This document shows, piece by piece, positions 1 to 8,811 of a DNA stretch of 64,000 bases. Where the stretch lies: positions 186,001 to 250,000 of the forward strand of contig JADKFC010000003.1 in assembly GCA_016717655.1 (NCBI GenBank), in the 5' to 3' direction. Source of the DNA: Saprospiraceae bacterium (GTDB lineage: Bacteria; Bacteroidota; Bacteroidia; Chitinophagales; Saprospiraceae). The position numbers and the translations under genes are program-made. Within the stretch, counting starts at the first letter, position 1; every line of letters starts with the position of its first letter. The notes under the pieces were generated by a model that was not told where the DNA came from, ran no database searches, and worked only from the letters and a program-made list of their open reading frames with translations.

Positions 1-177
1 AAATTTAACGGCCTCGATTTTTACCACATTTTTGAAGAATTTCAGCGCGCTCTCTACCTGCACGGTGCAAAAAAATTACTCACCACTGCCAGAAACAACG
101 GCATCGCTGCTGACTTCTCATGGGTAAAAAGCGCAGGTCAATACATGGATATTTACAATGCTGTAACAGGCAGATAA
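1..177 (+). CDS. glgA: Glycogen synthase, C-terminal fragment (partial at window edge)
   Basis: The window opens inside a reading frame that runs 58 codons to TAA at 175-177. The visible tail, including WVKSAGQYMDIYNAV, matches the C-terminal helix of GT5 glycogen/starch synthases, where a Trp-Ser/Lys and Tyr-x-x-x-Tyr pattern closes the second Rossmann domain. Glycogen synthase transfers glucose from ADP-glucose to the growing alpha-1,4-glucan. The next gene on the same strand, 147 bp downstream, makes ADP-glucose, which supports the call. The start and active site lie outside the window, so identification rests on a short tail plus context. Confidence 0.72.
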   Translation, partial: KFNGLDFYHIFEEFQRALYLHGAKKLLTTARNNGIAADFSWVKSAGQYMDIYNAVTGR

Positions 178-324
178 ATAAATTAAAAAGTGTGAAATAA
201 ATTGAATAATATTGCAAAACAAGAAGCGTTAATGTCACTTTAAATTAGGTAATAATTATTATTAAAAAATATTATTTTGTTTTAAGTCGTTAATAGCCTT
301 GTCCACCAAATAAAAAATCAGGAC

Positions 325-1617
325 ATGAAACAACAAAGATCGATTACCAGCAGATTCATTTGTTTAATTCTTGGAGGGGGAGTGGGATCCCGTTTGTATC
401 CGCTGACCAAAGACAGATCAAAACCGGCAGTACCCATTGGGGGCAGGTACCGTTTGATCGACATTCCCATTTCCAACTGTCTTAATTCCGGTATCAACAA
501 AATTTTTGTGCTTACCCAGTTCAACTCGGCATCTCTCAACAGGCACATCAAAAACAGTTTTCACTTTGATCACTTTACCAATGGCTTTGTTGACATCCTG
601 GCAGCTGAACAAACCTCTGGCAACCTCAACTGGTTCCAGGGTACTGCAGATGCCGTGCGACAATCGGTACGCAACATTACGGTGAGTGACTTTGACTATG
701 TTTTGATTCTTTCAGGCGATCAGCTCTACCAGATGGACTTTGAAATCATGGCCAAGTACCACGTTGCTCAAAACGCCGACATTACCATTGCTACTATTCC
801 GGTAAATGCTGAGGATACTACTTCGTTTGGCATCATGAAGGTAAATCAGTATGGCTACATCAATAGTTTTGTTGAAAAACCACCATTGGCAGATTTGCCC
901 AAGTGGAAGTCAGCAGTAGATTCCAAACTTATTTCTGAAGGTAGAGAATACCTGGCCTCAATGGGTATCTATATCTTTAGCAAATCAGTACTTCGAGACT
1001 TGTTGGAAAAGTACCCGAATGCAGTAGACTTTGGCAAAGAAATCATCCCGGATTCCTTAAGGACCGGGCTCAATGTAGCCAGCTATATGTACGATGGGTA
1101 TTGGACAGACATAGGAGACATCAAGTCATTTTTTGAGGCCAACATTGCCCTGGCTGATGCCATACCTAAGTTCAACTTATTTGACAACGTCAACAAAATA
1201 TACACCAGGGCACGACAGCTGCCTCCATCTAAAATTTCGGGAACCAGCTTTCAAAACTCAATCATCTCAGAAGGTTGTATCATCCACGCCAAAAGTGTCA
1301 TCAATAGTGTGGTTGGCATCAGGGCAAGGATAGGCGACAATTCCATCGTAAAAAACAGCTACCTAATGGGAAGTGATTATTTTGAAACCTTGGAAGACAT
1401 GCGCAAAAACGTTATCAACATCGGTATTGGTAGAAACTGCCTGATCGAAAATGCCATCATCGACAAAGAAGCCCGCATTGGCGACAATGTGGTGATCAAG
1501 GGCAGTCCGGAGCTACCCGAAACCGAGACCGACAACTACGTGATTAAAAAAGGCATAGTTGTGGTCAACAAAGGAGCCCTCATACCCGATGGCACCCGTA
1601 TAGGTGATGTAAAATAG
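325..1617 (+). CDS. glgC: Glucose-1-phosphate adenylyltransferase (ADP-glucose pyrophosphorylase)
   Basis: This 430-residue enzyme makes ADP-glucose from glucose-1-phosphate and ATP, the committed step of glycogen synthesis. The N-terminal nucleotidyltransferase fold carries GGGVGSRLYPLT (about residues 17-28) and KPAVPIGGRYR (33-43), then WFQGTADA, the catalytic-region GDQLY (131-135) and the sugar-phosphate motif FVEKP (182-186). YWTDIGD precedes a C-terminal left-handed beta-helix rich in hexapeptide repeats, as in plant-type and bacterial GlgC. Length is normal for the family. It follows glgA, giving a two-gene glycogen module. The ATG at 325 is the first in-frame start before the nucleotide-binding motif, with no clear Shine-Dalgarno. 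Confidence 0.95.
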   Translation: MKQQRSITSRFICLILGGGVGSRLYPLTKDRSKPAVPIGGRYRLIDIPISNCLNSGINKIFVLTQFNSASLNRHIKNSFHFDHFTNGFVDILAAEQTSGNLNWFQGTADAVRQSVRNITVSDFDYVLILSGDQLYQMDFEIMAKYHVAQNADITIATIPVNAEDTTSFGIMKVNQYGYINSFVEKPPLADLPKWKSAVDSKLISEGREYLASMGIYIFSKSVLRDLLEKYPNAVDFGKEIIPDSLRTGLNVASYMYDGYWTDIGDIKSFFEANIALADAIPKFNLFDNVNKIYTRARQLPPSKISGTSFQNSIISEGCIIHAKSVINSVVGIRARIGDNSIVKNSYLMGSDYFETLEDMRKNVINIGIGRNCLIENAIIDKEARIGDNVVIKGSPELPETETDNYVIKKGIVVVNKGALIPDGTRIGDVK

Positions 1618-1635
1618 AGTTGGAAAAGACCTGGA

Positions 1636-1899
1636 TTAGGCCTTCACGAATGAACTGACCACAAATGAATCGTTGTCAGACAGACGGAGGAGGTAGATGC
1701 CCGTTTTGAGCGTGTCTACACTGATTTTAATGAGGCCTTCATAGGCATCAATGATCTTGTTGGAAATAATTTCCCTGCCCTTGGTATCGATGATGGTATA
1801 ATAAAGATCAGTGGAAATTTTAGTTATGGTTTTAACGATCAGAAGATCTTTCACAGGATAAGCAGGTAAGGTTACTGAAGAAATGGTAAGTCTGTCCAT
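1636..1899 (-). CDS. Stand-alone T9SS type A sorting-domain-like protein
   Basis: The 87-residue ORF consists almost entirely of what normally forms the last 75-80 residues of a T9SS cargo: a PAYPVKDLLIV start (compare the usual YPNPV), a central YTIIDTKGREI strand and a terminal LKTGIYLLRLSD...SFVKA. There is no signal peptide and no cargo domain in front of it. It faces glgC tail to tail, 18 bp away. It may be the remnant of a larger secreted gene or a real small protein; without an N-terminal signal, export by T9SS is not expected. The family resemblance is clear, but expression is uncertain. Confidence 0.55.
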   Translation of the reverse strand: MDRLTISSVTLPAYPVKDLLIVKTITKISTDLYYTIIDTKGREIISNKIIDAYEGLIKISVDTLKTGIYLLRLSDNDSFVVSSFVKA

Positions 1900-2069
1900 A
1901 ATGCTTATATTTTTAAATTCTGATTGTACTTATAACTGTAAATATCACCCCTTTGTTGTATAAAATAAAATGTTTAATAAATTTTAACATTTCATATTTT
2001 CTTTGTCATTTGAAAGATTTTAAAAACAATTATTGCGAACATTGAGCAAAATTTAAAAAATATTATTTT

Positions 2070-3019
2070 ATGAAAATAGTCTTTTTAGATGGTTATACCA
2101 CGTCACCCGGTGATATAGATGACTCATGTTTGCAGCTTCTCGGAAATTACCAAATGTATGACCGAACTACCCCTGATCAACTGGAAGAAAGAGCAGCTGA
2201 AGCTGAAGTACTGATTACCAACAAGTTTGTCATAGACCACAATTCTCTTGCCAAATTGCCCAAGGTACAATACATCGTGGTGGCTGCCACCGGATACAAC
2301 AATATTGATATCAAAGCAGTCAGGGAAAGGGAATAAAGGTTAGCAATGTAAGATCATATTCTACCACTTCCGTAGTACAACAGGCATTTGCTTCTCTCTT
2401 ATCAGTACTCAACAGACCGGCTCATTACTTTGAGGCTGTCCGCAAGTCGAGATGGGAAAACAGCAATGATTTTTGTTTTTATGACCATTCTATCAGAGAA
2501 ATAAGTGGCCTTACCCTGGGCATCATTGGCCCTGGTCAGATTGGCAAAAAAATGGCTGAGCTGGGCCATGCCTTCGGCATGAATATCTTACTCTATTCCC
2601 GCTCGGGGGCTTCTCTTCCTTATGCAGAGACCTCTCATTTATTGCCCCATGTTCTCGCTTCGGCAGATGTGGTTTCTCTCCATGTGCCTCTATCCGATGA
2701 TACGCGCGAAATGATCAATGCCGATAGTTTGGCTTTGATGAAAAACAATGCCATCCTCATCAATACCGGGAGAGGGGCACTTATCTGTGAAAGTGAGCTG
2801 GCAGATCATTTAAAATCCAATCCCACCTTTACAGCTATATTAGATGTCCTTACGTCAGAACCACCTCAGGCCCATCATCCTTTAATCGCTCTGCCCAACT
2901 GTTACATTACGCCCCACATTGCCTGGGCATCGGCCAAGGCGCGCCAAAATCTGGTCAATGGCATCGCCCAAAACATTGAGGCTTATTTCAGGGGTGAATG
3001 GATCAATGCCATTTATTAA
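2070..3019 (+). CDS. D-2-hydroxyacid dehydrogenase (glycerate dehydrogenase-like), frameshifted
   Basis: The two halves (2070-2336 and the frame ending at 3019) form one NAD-dependent D-2-hydroxyacid dehydrogenase of about 316 residues, a normal length. The first half ends in NNIDIKAVRERE-stop. Adding one G to the GGG run at 2329-2331 gives RERGIKVSNVRSYSTTSVV and stays open to the end. The second half has the nucleotide-binding GIIGPGQIG, the catalytic-Arg NTGRGALI, the Glu in VLTSEPP and the His in TPHIAWAS. The family reduces hydroxypyruvate or glyoxylate, or oxidises the D-hydroxyacids; the exact substrate cannot be read from sequence. The break is a one-base deletion, either an assembly error or a recent mutation. 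Confidence 0.85.
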
Positions 3020-3072
3020 AACAATGCTTAAAGCCGGATAGACCTTATCCCTAATTACTGGTCAAACTTGCC

Positions 3073-3080
3073 TAACTTTG
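3073..3080 (+). promoter_or_regulatory. Putative -7 promoter element TAACTTTG
   Basis: TAACTTTG matches the Bacteroidota -7 consensus TAnnTTTG and lies 30 bp before the ATG of the FkbM methyltransferase gene. No good TTG is seen at the expected -33 distance, so this is a candidate only. Confidence 0.4.
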
Positions 3081-3110
3081 TCCCCGGTTAGCCCACTTAA
3101 AAATTGAACC

Positions 3111-3839
3111 ATGGCCTTAAAATCGCTGCTGAAAGCACTTTTCCGATACCTTCCTTTTGATGTTTCCATCAATCAGGCTTACGACCGCCAATCATGGCAG
3201 GTCATTAAAAAGGTATGCGATCAAAATGCTTGTTGTGTGGATGTGGGCTGCCACAAGGGTGAGATCATGGATTGGTTTATTCAGCGTTCTCCCAAGGGAA
3301 AACACTGGGGCTTTGAACCCATTCCCGCTATGTTCGACAAGCTGGTTATAAAGTATCAAAACAACAACAACATTACCATCTACCCCTATGCATTGAGCGA
3401 AGCCAATGGCACCACTACTTTTAACCTGGTGGTGACCAACCCCGCTTACAGCGGCATGGTAAAAAGAAACTACGACCATGCCAACGAGAAAGACCAAACC
3501 ATCGAAGTGGAGATGAGGACCCTGGATGAATTGCTGGCATCGGTCAATAGAATAGACCTTATCAAAATCGATGTAGAAGGGGCAGAACTTCAGGTACTCA
3601 AAGGTGCCGTAAATACCCTGGCCAGAACCAAACCCACCGTCATCTTTGAACACGGCCTCGGCGCCTCTGATTGTTATGGTACCCAGCCGGCCGATGTGTT
3701 TCAATTTTTCCAGGGCCTTAACTACAGCCTAAATACAATGGAAAATTGGTTAAAAAACCTTCCTCCATTATCAAAAGCCGATTTTGAACAACAATTTTAC
3801 CAGAAACTGAATTTCTACTTTATAGCGGTTCCTGCCTGA
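3111..3839 (+). CDS. FkbM family SAM-dependent methyltransferase
   Basis: This 242-residue protein has the class I SAM-binding motif VDVGCHKGE at about residues 43-51 and the FkbM hallmark IKIDVEGAELQVLKGA at 151-166. FkbM-family enzymes O-methylate sugars or small molecules in polyketides, glycans and surface polysaccharides. The acceptor here is unknown, and no polysaccharide cluster surrounds the gene. It has its own candidate promoter and no operon partner: the upstream dehydrogenase ends 91 bp before it and the next gene is 235 bp downstream. Confidence 0.88.
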   Translation: MALKSLLKALFRYLPFDVSINQAYDRQSWQVIKKVCDQNACCVDVGCHKGEIMDWFIQRSPKGKHWGFEPIPAMFDKLVIKYQNNNNITIYPYALSEANGTTTFNLVVTNPAYSGMVKRNYDHANEKDQTIEVEMRTLDELLASVNRIDLIKIDVEGAELQVLKGAVNTLARTKPTVIFEHGLGASDCYGTQPADVFQFFQGLNYSLNTMENWLKNLPPLSKADFEQQFYQKLNFYFIAVPA

Positions 3840-3853
3840 GGAGAGATGGGGGC

Positions 3854-3885
3854 AAAAAAAAGAGGTAATGCAAGTGCACTACCTC
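3854..3885 (-). terminator. Minus-strand intrinsic terminator-like hairpin
   Basis: Arms GAGGTA (3862-3867) and TACCTC (3880-3885) form a hairpin that can be extended by inner TGCA/TGCA pairing. Read on the minus strand it is followed by eight T residues (A-run 3854-3861), the standard intrinsic terminator layout. No minus-strand gene lies immediately upstream of it; see findings. Confidence 0.5.
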
Positions 3886-4074
3886 AACCCTAACCAAATG
3901 AAACCAAATTAATTGATTTGCTAGGATAAAGGTAAATATTTTGTCTTTTTAAATTTTACCAAATATGTGATAAGTTTGAAAAATTATATTTCATTCATTA
4001 TTTTACACATTTTACCTTTCTATTTTAGATAATATTTAATAATGAATTGTTAACAGATTAAATAATGCAGTAAA

Positions 4075-4530
4075 ATGCCTGAAAAAGAACATAATCATCA
4101 GAAATCAGTATTCGAAATGGATATATCGCCTTTTCGCATTTTACTGTGGAATGCTTTGGCAGCCATTTTTTTTCAATTGGTGGTTTATTGGGCATCAGCG
4201 GGCGATTATGTTCACTTTTTGCCCAGAACCCACTACACCATCGTTTTGGGTTTTTTGATGGTCTTCGCCATGTTTACAGCCGTTTTGAGTGTATCCAGTC
4301 ATAAACCTGATGCCTACTGGTGGCAATCGCTGGTTTCTTATGCCCTCTTATCTGTGTCAACTGGTGTAACGGCCTACCTCTTTTCGGGCCTTACTCCCGA
4401 TGAAGCAGGGCCCTTTAGGTGGATGTTTTTTGTGTTTACCTTTGGCTTTGTCTTTCTACTGGCTATTTTCAGGGTCATCAAGTGGCTGGTAAAACTGGCA
4501 CAAAAAATGGACAGTCGACTGCCCAAATAA
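4075..4530 (+). CDS. Small four-helix integral membrane protein of unknown function
   Basis: This 151-residue protein has four hydrophobic helices at about residues 21-41, 53-73, 84-104 and 113-136, separated by short loops, and a charged N-terminus (MPEKEHNHQK). It has no motif I recognise and no cleavable signal. Similar small multi-helix membrane proteins are common and uncharacterised in Bacteroidota. It faces the following T9SS gene tail to tail with only 3 bp between the stop codons. The ATG at 4075 leaves a short hydrophilic N-terminal tail. Confidence 0.6.
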   Translation: MPEKEHNHQKSVFEMDISPFRILLWNALAAIFFQLVVYWASAGDYVHFLPRTHYTIVLGFLMVFAMFTAVLSVSSHKPDAYWWQSLVSYALLSVSTGVTAYLFSGLTPDEAGPFRWMFFVFTFGFVFLLAIFRVIKWLVKLAQKMDSRLPK

Positions 4531-4533
4531 ACC

Positions 4534-7329
4534 TTATCGTACGATGAGGACTTTGACTCGTTTTTGTCCGGCTTTCAACACGTACATACCCGGCTGAATA
4601 GATGCCAAATCCCAAACCTGATGGCCTTTTTTTATGGCTTCCTGTTTCATAACCCTGCCTGCCATATCTGTCAGATAGCCCATCACAGCTGCATCACTTT
4701 CAATGGTAAGGAATTGCTGCACCGGATTGGGCAGGATGCGGATGCTGCCTAACACTTCATCCACCACGCTGGTAGGCCTGATCACCACACTCACCGGAAG
4801 ATAATCGCTATAACAATCAATACCACCATCAGACAACAGCAGGTTGTAAAAATAATAATAGGATGTTGGCCCTTTGATGGAGGTGGGCACCTCTGCAAAA
4901 AGGCCAGAAGTATAGGGGTAATGTACTTCATCCGCTGTTCTTACCAACCTCGGCCCCTCATGACCAAAGTTGGCCATGTTTAATTCGTGATCTGTCTTCA
5001 ATTGATAATAGGTGCCTGCCGGGATGAAGGCATTGAGTTCTACCTGTGTGGGAGGCCCGGCAGGGATCATTACGTCTTTGCGCAGTAAGGTATCACCCTG
5101 ATAACTGATGAGCAGAAATCTTCTTACCCCGGCCTTGTCGGTCCGTACCCTGAAACTATGGAGCACAAGATCTCTGTATACATTGAGGTAAAGCCCTGCA
5201 TCAACATTGTTTGATGAATAGATATTGCCGGTGGGCATCTGCTGTTCTCCCAACAACTCAAACTGGTATCCTTGGGTTGAGCCTGCCCTGGCATAATAAG
5301 TCATACCGCTTTGTACATTGGCAATGGTAAGGGTGTTGCCCTGGTGTACTTTCTCTTTGCCCAAGGCATCGGCATACCATTCTACATTTTCTCCTGTTGC
5401 TGTAAGCATTGCGGTTTCGCCTACCAGTACGGTATCATTGGTCACAGTCAGGCTGCCTTTGATGATCGATACATACACGCTGTCTTCCCATGCCACACCG
5501 CATGGATCATTGGCAGTGACTTTCAACCAACCTTGTTCTGACAAGGTGATGGTCTCACTTGTTTGCCCATTGTTCCACTGTATGTCGGATAGACCATCCA
5601 ACAAGCTGAGATTGCCAATACTGAGATCGCAGCTGTAAACGGTGTCTGATGCCGTGCTTATGATACGTTCTGCACTAAACGTTTTTACATTGGCAATCTC
5701 TGAAAAATGTTCGCAACCCGAAGCATCGGTAGCTATGGCGCTGTAAATACCGGGACTGGCGACAGATAAAATAGAAGAAGTGCTGCCATCTTGCCATTGA
5801 TAGCTTGTAAATCCTGCCGGAAGAGTAAGTTGTATCACTTCACCCGGACACTGCAAGTCTTTGGATTTGATGATGGGCAGTCTGCGTGAAATACACTTGC
5901 CTTCCTGTACAAAATAAGTGGCATCCGCAGCTATATTGGTAAACACATCTTTTTGTCCTGAAGGCCATCTCACTACCAGGCTGTCAGCCAACGTGACATC
6001 ACCCAAGCCAAAGTGTTGGGTAAGGGTACTACTCACACCATAACTCAGGCCGGCATGTACCCCACGCGTTTGTTTGCCCCAGGGTCCGTACAGTTCCAGC
6101 CTGGCACCCACACCCATGGCATTGGAGGTACTGCCCCTCATCACAAATTTCAGGTAGTGGTGGTCGTTTCTTTTGTTGATAAAAATCTCATCGCTGATGG
6201 GGCCGGGCAGGTTGATGCCTATGCCATAATAGGCAGCCACATCCATAAAACCATCATCGTTGAGATCACCCAGAGCGGCAGAATTTAAGGTGACTTCGTA
6301 TACACCTTCTACTTTTTGGAAACTTTCTCCATCCTGATTCATGTAAAAATAAGTCTTATCAGCACCGGTGATGAGGAAGTCCAAAAAACCATTGTTGTCA
6401 AAATCCGCCCAAAGCGATTGAAAGGCAAAGGTGGCATCCAACGGAATATTGAGAACGTGCTCGGTAAAATTGCCTTTACCGTCGTTGCGCATCAAGGCAT
6501 GGGGCACATCGTGGTTGGTGATCAGACAGTCCTGGTCTCCATCGTTGTCATAGTCTGCAAAACTGCCGGTCCATGACTGGCCCTTGTGTTTCATGCCTCT
6601 GGCCTCGGCCTCATTGGCAAAAACGCCATTGCCCTGATTCATAAACAACATGTTGTGTCTGCGGGGATCTTCAAAATCGGTTACCCCAAACTTGCATTTG
6701 GCTATGTACAGGTCCATGTCGCCATCATTGTCAATATCGGCCCATTCACTGCCATAGTTGCCCGAATTATCGGAGGGAGGCACAGTGTTCCAATCGATGA
6801 TATTGGCCACTTCCAAGGCACCATTTACATTTTTTGCAAGAAGATTGTTGCCCTGGTCGTTGCAGGCAAAATAATCGAGGTAGCCATCATTGTTGTAATC
6901 AACCATATTGGCACTTTGGGTATAAATGGGCTGACTTACATTTTGATCCATAAAATAATCGCCGTTGGCATCTCTTTTAAAAAACTTAGAACCTGAAAAA
7001 ATGCCGCCGGTGACGATTTCTGCTATGTGGTCATTATCTATATCTCCCAAGGTCAGCGCATACTCTTCATTGGGATTGACCACCAGCGGAGTCGACCATT
7101 TGAGCGATTGGCCCGGGCCCTGGTAGATGCCCACTTCCAGGATTTTTGATTTATTGAGCACCACCAGATCATCATATCCGTCTCCATTGACATCGGCTAC
7201 CGCTCCCGCTACCCCGCTACGGTGTTCTCTGTCGGGTCGAAAAAGCTGGTTGGCGCGTTGAAATGAAAGTTGGCAGAATACCATGCCTGCGGATAAAAAG
7301 CAAAGCATCATCAGTAATATCTTCCTCAT
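4534..7329 (-). CDS. Secreted VCBS/FG-GAP and ASPIC/UnbV repeat protein with T9SS sorting domain
   Basis: The 931-residue protein begins with a signal peptide (MRKILLMMLCFLSAGMVFCQ). It then has seven Ca-binding-type DxDxDG motifs at about residues 46, 97, 144, 198, 259, 309 and 355, typical of VCBS/FG-GAP beta-propeller blades. An ASPIC/UnbV domain follows at about 404-472 (GVGARLELYG, then HFGLGDV and VVRWPSGQ). Next come immunoglobulin-like segments, and a type A T9SS sorting domain fills the last 75 residues (ILPNPVQQFLTIES at its start, GMYVLKAG near the end). CRTAC1-like proteins of this kind are exported and cell-surface anchored. The ligand is unknown. No partner gene is adjacent in the same orientation. 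Confidence 0.88.
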   Translation of the reverse strand: MRKILLMMLCFLSAGMVFCQLSFQRANQLFRPDREHRSGVAGAVADVNGDGYDDLVVLNKSKILEVGIYQGPGQSLKWSTPLVVNPNEEYALTLGDIDNDHIAEIVTGGIFSGSKFFKRDANGDYFMDQNVSQPIYTQSANMVDYNNDGYLDYFACNDQGNNLLAKNVNGALEVANIIDWNTVPPSDNSGNYGSEWADIDNDGDMDLYIAKCKFGVTDFEDPRRHNMLFMNQGNGVFANEAEARGMKHKGQSWTGSFADYDNDGDQDCLITNHDVPHALMRNDGKGNFTEHVLNIPLDATFAFQSLWADFDNNGFLDFLITGADKTYFYMNQDGESFQKVEGVYEVTLNSAALGDLNDDGFMDVAAYYGIGINLPGPISDEIFINKRNDHHYLKFVMRGSTSNAMGVGARLELYGPWGKQTRGVHAGLSYGVSSTLTQHFGLGDVTLADSLVVRWPSGQKDVFTNIAADATYFVQEGKCISRRLPIIKSKDLQCPGEVIQLTLPAGFTSYQWQDGSTSSILSVASPGIYSAIATDASGCEHFSEIANVKTFSAERIISTASDTVYSCDLSIGNLSLLDGLSDIQWNNGQTSETITLSEQGWLKVTANDPCGVAWEDSVYVSIIKGSLTVTNDTVLVGETAMLTATGENVEWYADALGKEKVHQGNTLTIANVQSGMTYYARAGSTQGYQFELLGEQQMPTGNIYSSNNVDAGLYLNVYRDLVLHSFRVRTDKAGVRRFLLISYQGDTLLRKDVMIPAGPPTQVELNAFIPAGTYYQLKTDHELNMANFGHEGPRLVRTADEVHYPYTSGLFAEVPTSIKGPTSYYYFYNLLLSDGGIDCYSDYLPVSVVIRPTSVVDEVLGSIRILPNPVQQFLTIESDAAVMGYLTDMAGRVMKQEAIKKGHQVWDLASIQPGMYVLKAGQKRVKVLIVR

Positions 7330-7461
7330 GGAACTTGGATTAAGTTGAACACGAAAATAGTTACTTTTAAAGATATATATTAAAATTTTTGTAATACGTT
7401 AGTTTTTCATGATGAAAATCATGATTTTTGACCCGTAAAAACCAAAATTGGTTAATTGATA

Positions 7462-8271
7462 GTGGATCAGATCCTTCGATATTGGGAATATTACCGAAAG
7501 GCCGATACGGTGTACAACGTACATTCGCCCTTCATCTACGATTTTATCAACAATGTGCTGGATGTGCGCAAAAACTACTATGCCTTTAATGCCCTTGAGC
7601 ACGAAAGACGGATGTTGCTGGCCAATAGCAGTGCTGTACAGATAGTTGACCATGGTGCAGGCAGCCGCAAAAAAGAAAAGATGCCCACCATTGCTTCGAT
7701 CGCCAAAAAAGTAGTATCTCCCCCGGCCAAGTGTCGGACCCTGTTTAATCTCGTTAATTATTTTAGACCCCCAACCATAATTGAATTGGGTACCAGCCTT
7801 GGCCTTTCAGCACTTTATATGTCGCGCGCCAATCAGGCTACCCAAATTCACACCATCGAAGGAGCTCCTGAAATCCACCGCCTCGCCCGCCTTTTGTTTG
7901 AAAAAAATCACGCTTACAATATACATGCATATAAAGGTACCTTTGCCGAACAACTACCTCTGATACTTTCCTCCAACCCAGTTGTAGACTTGGCCTATAT
8001 CGATGGCCATCACAACTATGAGGCTACTATATCCAATTTTAATACCCTTTTGCCCCACCTGCACAAAAACTCAATCGTTGTGTTGGACGATATTTACTGG
8101 TCGGCACCAATGGCCCGTGCCTGGAATGAAATCAAAGCCCTGCCCCAGGTGGCCATGACCATTGATACCTTTGATTACGGCTTTGTCTTTTTTAATCCTG
8201 ATATGGAAAAGCAACATTTTGTCTACATTGATTACCTCAAGAAACCCTGGCGCATTGGTTTGTTTGGGTGA
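7462..8271 (+). CDS. Class I SAM-dependent O-methyltransferase (Methyltransf_24-like)
   Basis: The protein is about 269 residues. It has an N-terminal helical region with HSPFIYDF, a SAM-binding IELGTSLGLSALYM (about residues 106-119), YIDGHHNYEAT (179-189) and VLDDIYWS (207-214), the pattern of caffeoyl-CoA-type and Methyltransf_24 enzymes. The DGHH/DD acidic residues would bind metal and substrate hydroxyls. The substrate is unknown. There is no ATG at the expected N-terminus: GTG at 7462 is preferred, TTG at 7456 is possible, and the first in-frame ATG (7612) would cut off conserved residues. It is transcribed divergently from the VCBS/ASPIC gene. Confidence 0.8.
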   Translation: MDQILRYWEYYRKADTVYNVHSPFIYDFINNVLDVRKNYYAFNALEHERRMLLANSSAVQIVDHGAGSRKKEKMPTIASIAKKVVSPPAKCRTLFNLVNYFRPPTIIELGTSLGLSALYMSRANQATQIHTIEGAPEIHRLARLLFEKNHAYNIHAYKGTFAEQLPLILSSNPVVDLAYIDGHHNYEATISNFNTLLPHLHKNSIVVLDDIYWSAPMARAWNEIKALPQVAMTIDTFDYGFVFFNPDMEKQHFVYIDYLKKPWRIGLFG

Positions 8272-8320
8272 TGCTTACGGTTTACCGCTCACGGCTCACG
8301 GCTTACCGCTCATCGCTCAT

Positions 8321-8687
8321 CTACCTGGCTAACGCCAGTTAGACAGGCCGCTTACCGCTTACCGCCTACGGCTTATCTACCTGGCTAACGCCAGTTAGAC
8401 AGGCCGCTCACCGTCATCGGCTAACCGACTACCGATAACGGCTCCCCGCTGACCGCTGTTTGGTCCTCGTTCGGCATAAACTATTTCCCTATTATTGTTA
8501 ATAAAATACTGGGTTTTCCATGTAGGACTCCGAAGGAGTCCCATGTTGTAGCCCCCACGACAGCGAAGCTGGTGTGGGGGTGTGTATGGAGGTAGCCTCA
8601 ATTTTGGCGACATTTTTGACAGATGTGCAACATCGCTCAAAAATGGTGACAAAAATCTTGCTTATCTACCTGGCTAACGCCAGATAG
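8321..8687. repeat. Three copies of a 22-nt hairpin repeat (arms CTGGC/GCCAG)
   Basis: Copies lie at 8321-8342, 8377-8398 and 8666-8687. Each has the 5-bp stem CTGGC/GCCAG closing a TAAC loop, with an outer CTA/TAG pairing after one mismatch, and each is followed by AGACAGGC. The first two are identical; the third differs by one base (GCCAGA for GCCAGT). The shared flank ATCTACC suggests the copied unit is about 30 nt. Confidence 0.8.
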
Positions 8688-8811
8688 ACAGGCTTGTTCC
8701 AACGCCGCACTAGTTGTGTAGGGGCCGGAAAGCGGACAGCGGTTGCTTGTCCCTATACCGGCGTAGCGGTGTAGGGGCCGGATCCCTACACCAGCTTCGC
8801 TGTCATAGGGA
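8525..8811. repeat. Cluster of four strong hairpins, three from one family
   Basis: The hairpins are as follows. 8525-8541: GGACTCC/GGAGTCC with GAA loop, perfect 7 bp. 8552-8580: CCCCCAC/GTGGGGG outer stem with inner CAGC-GAA-GCTG. 8751-8776: CCCTATACCG/CGGTGTAGGG. 8783-8811: TCCCTA/TAGGGA outer stem with inner CAGC-TTC-GCTG. The 15-nt core GACAGCGAAGCTGGT at 8559-8573 recurs exactly, inverted, at 8790-8804. GTGTAGGGGCCGGA occurs twice (about 8716 and 8769). Confidence 0.75.

Noticed and set aside
3192..3704. A 170-codon minus-strand ORF
   Set aside because: It lies wholly inside the FkbM methyltransferase gene, which has clear family motifs.
8395..8652. An 85-codon minus-strand ORF
   Set aside because: It overlaps the hairpin cluster and degenerate words and has no domain-like features.
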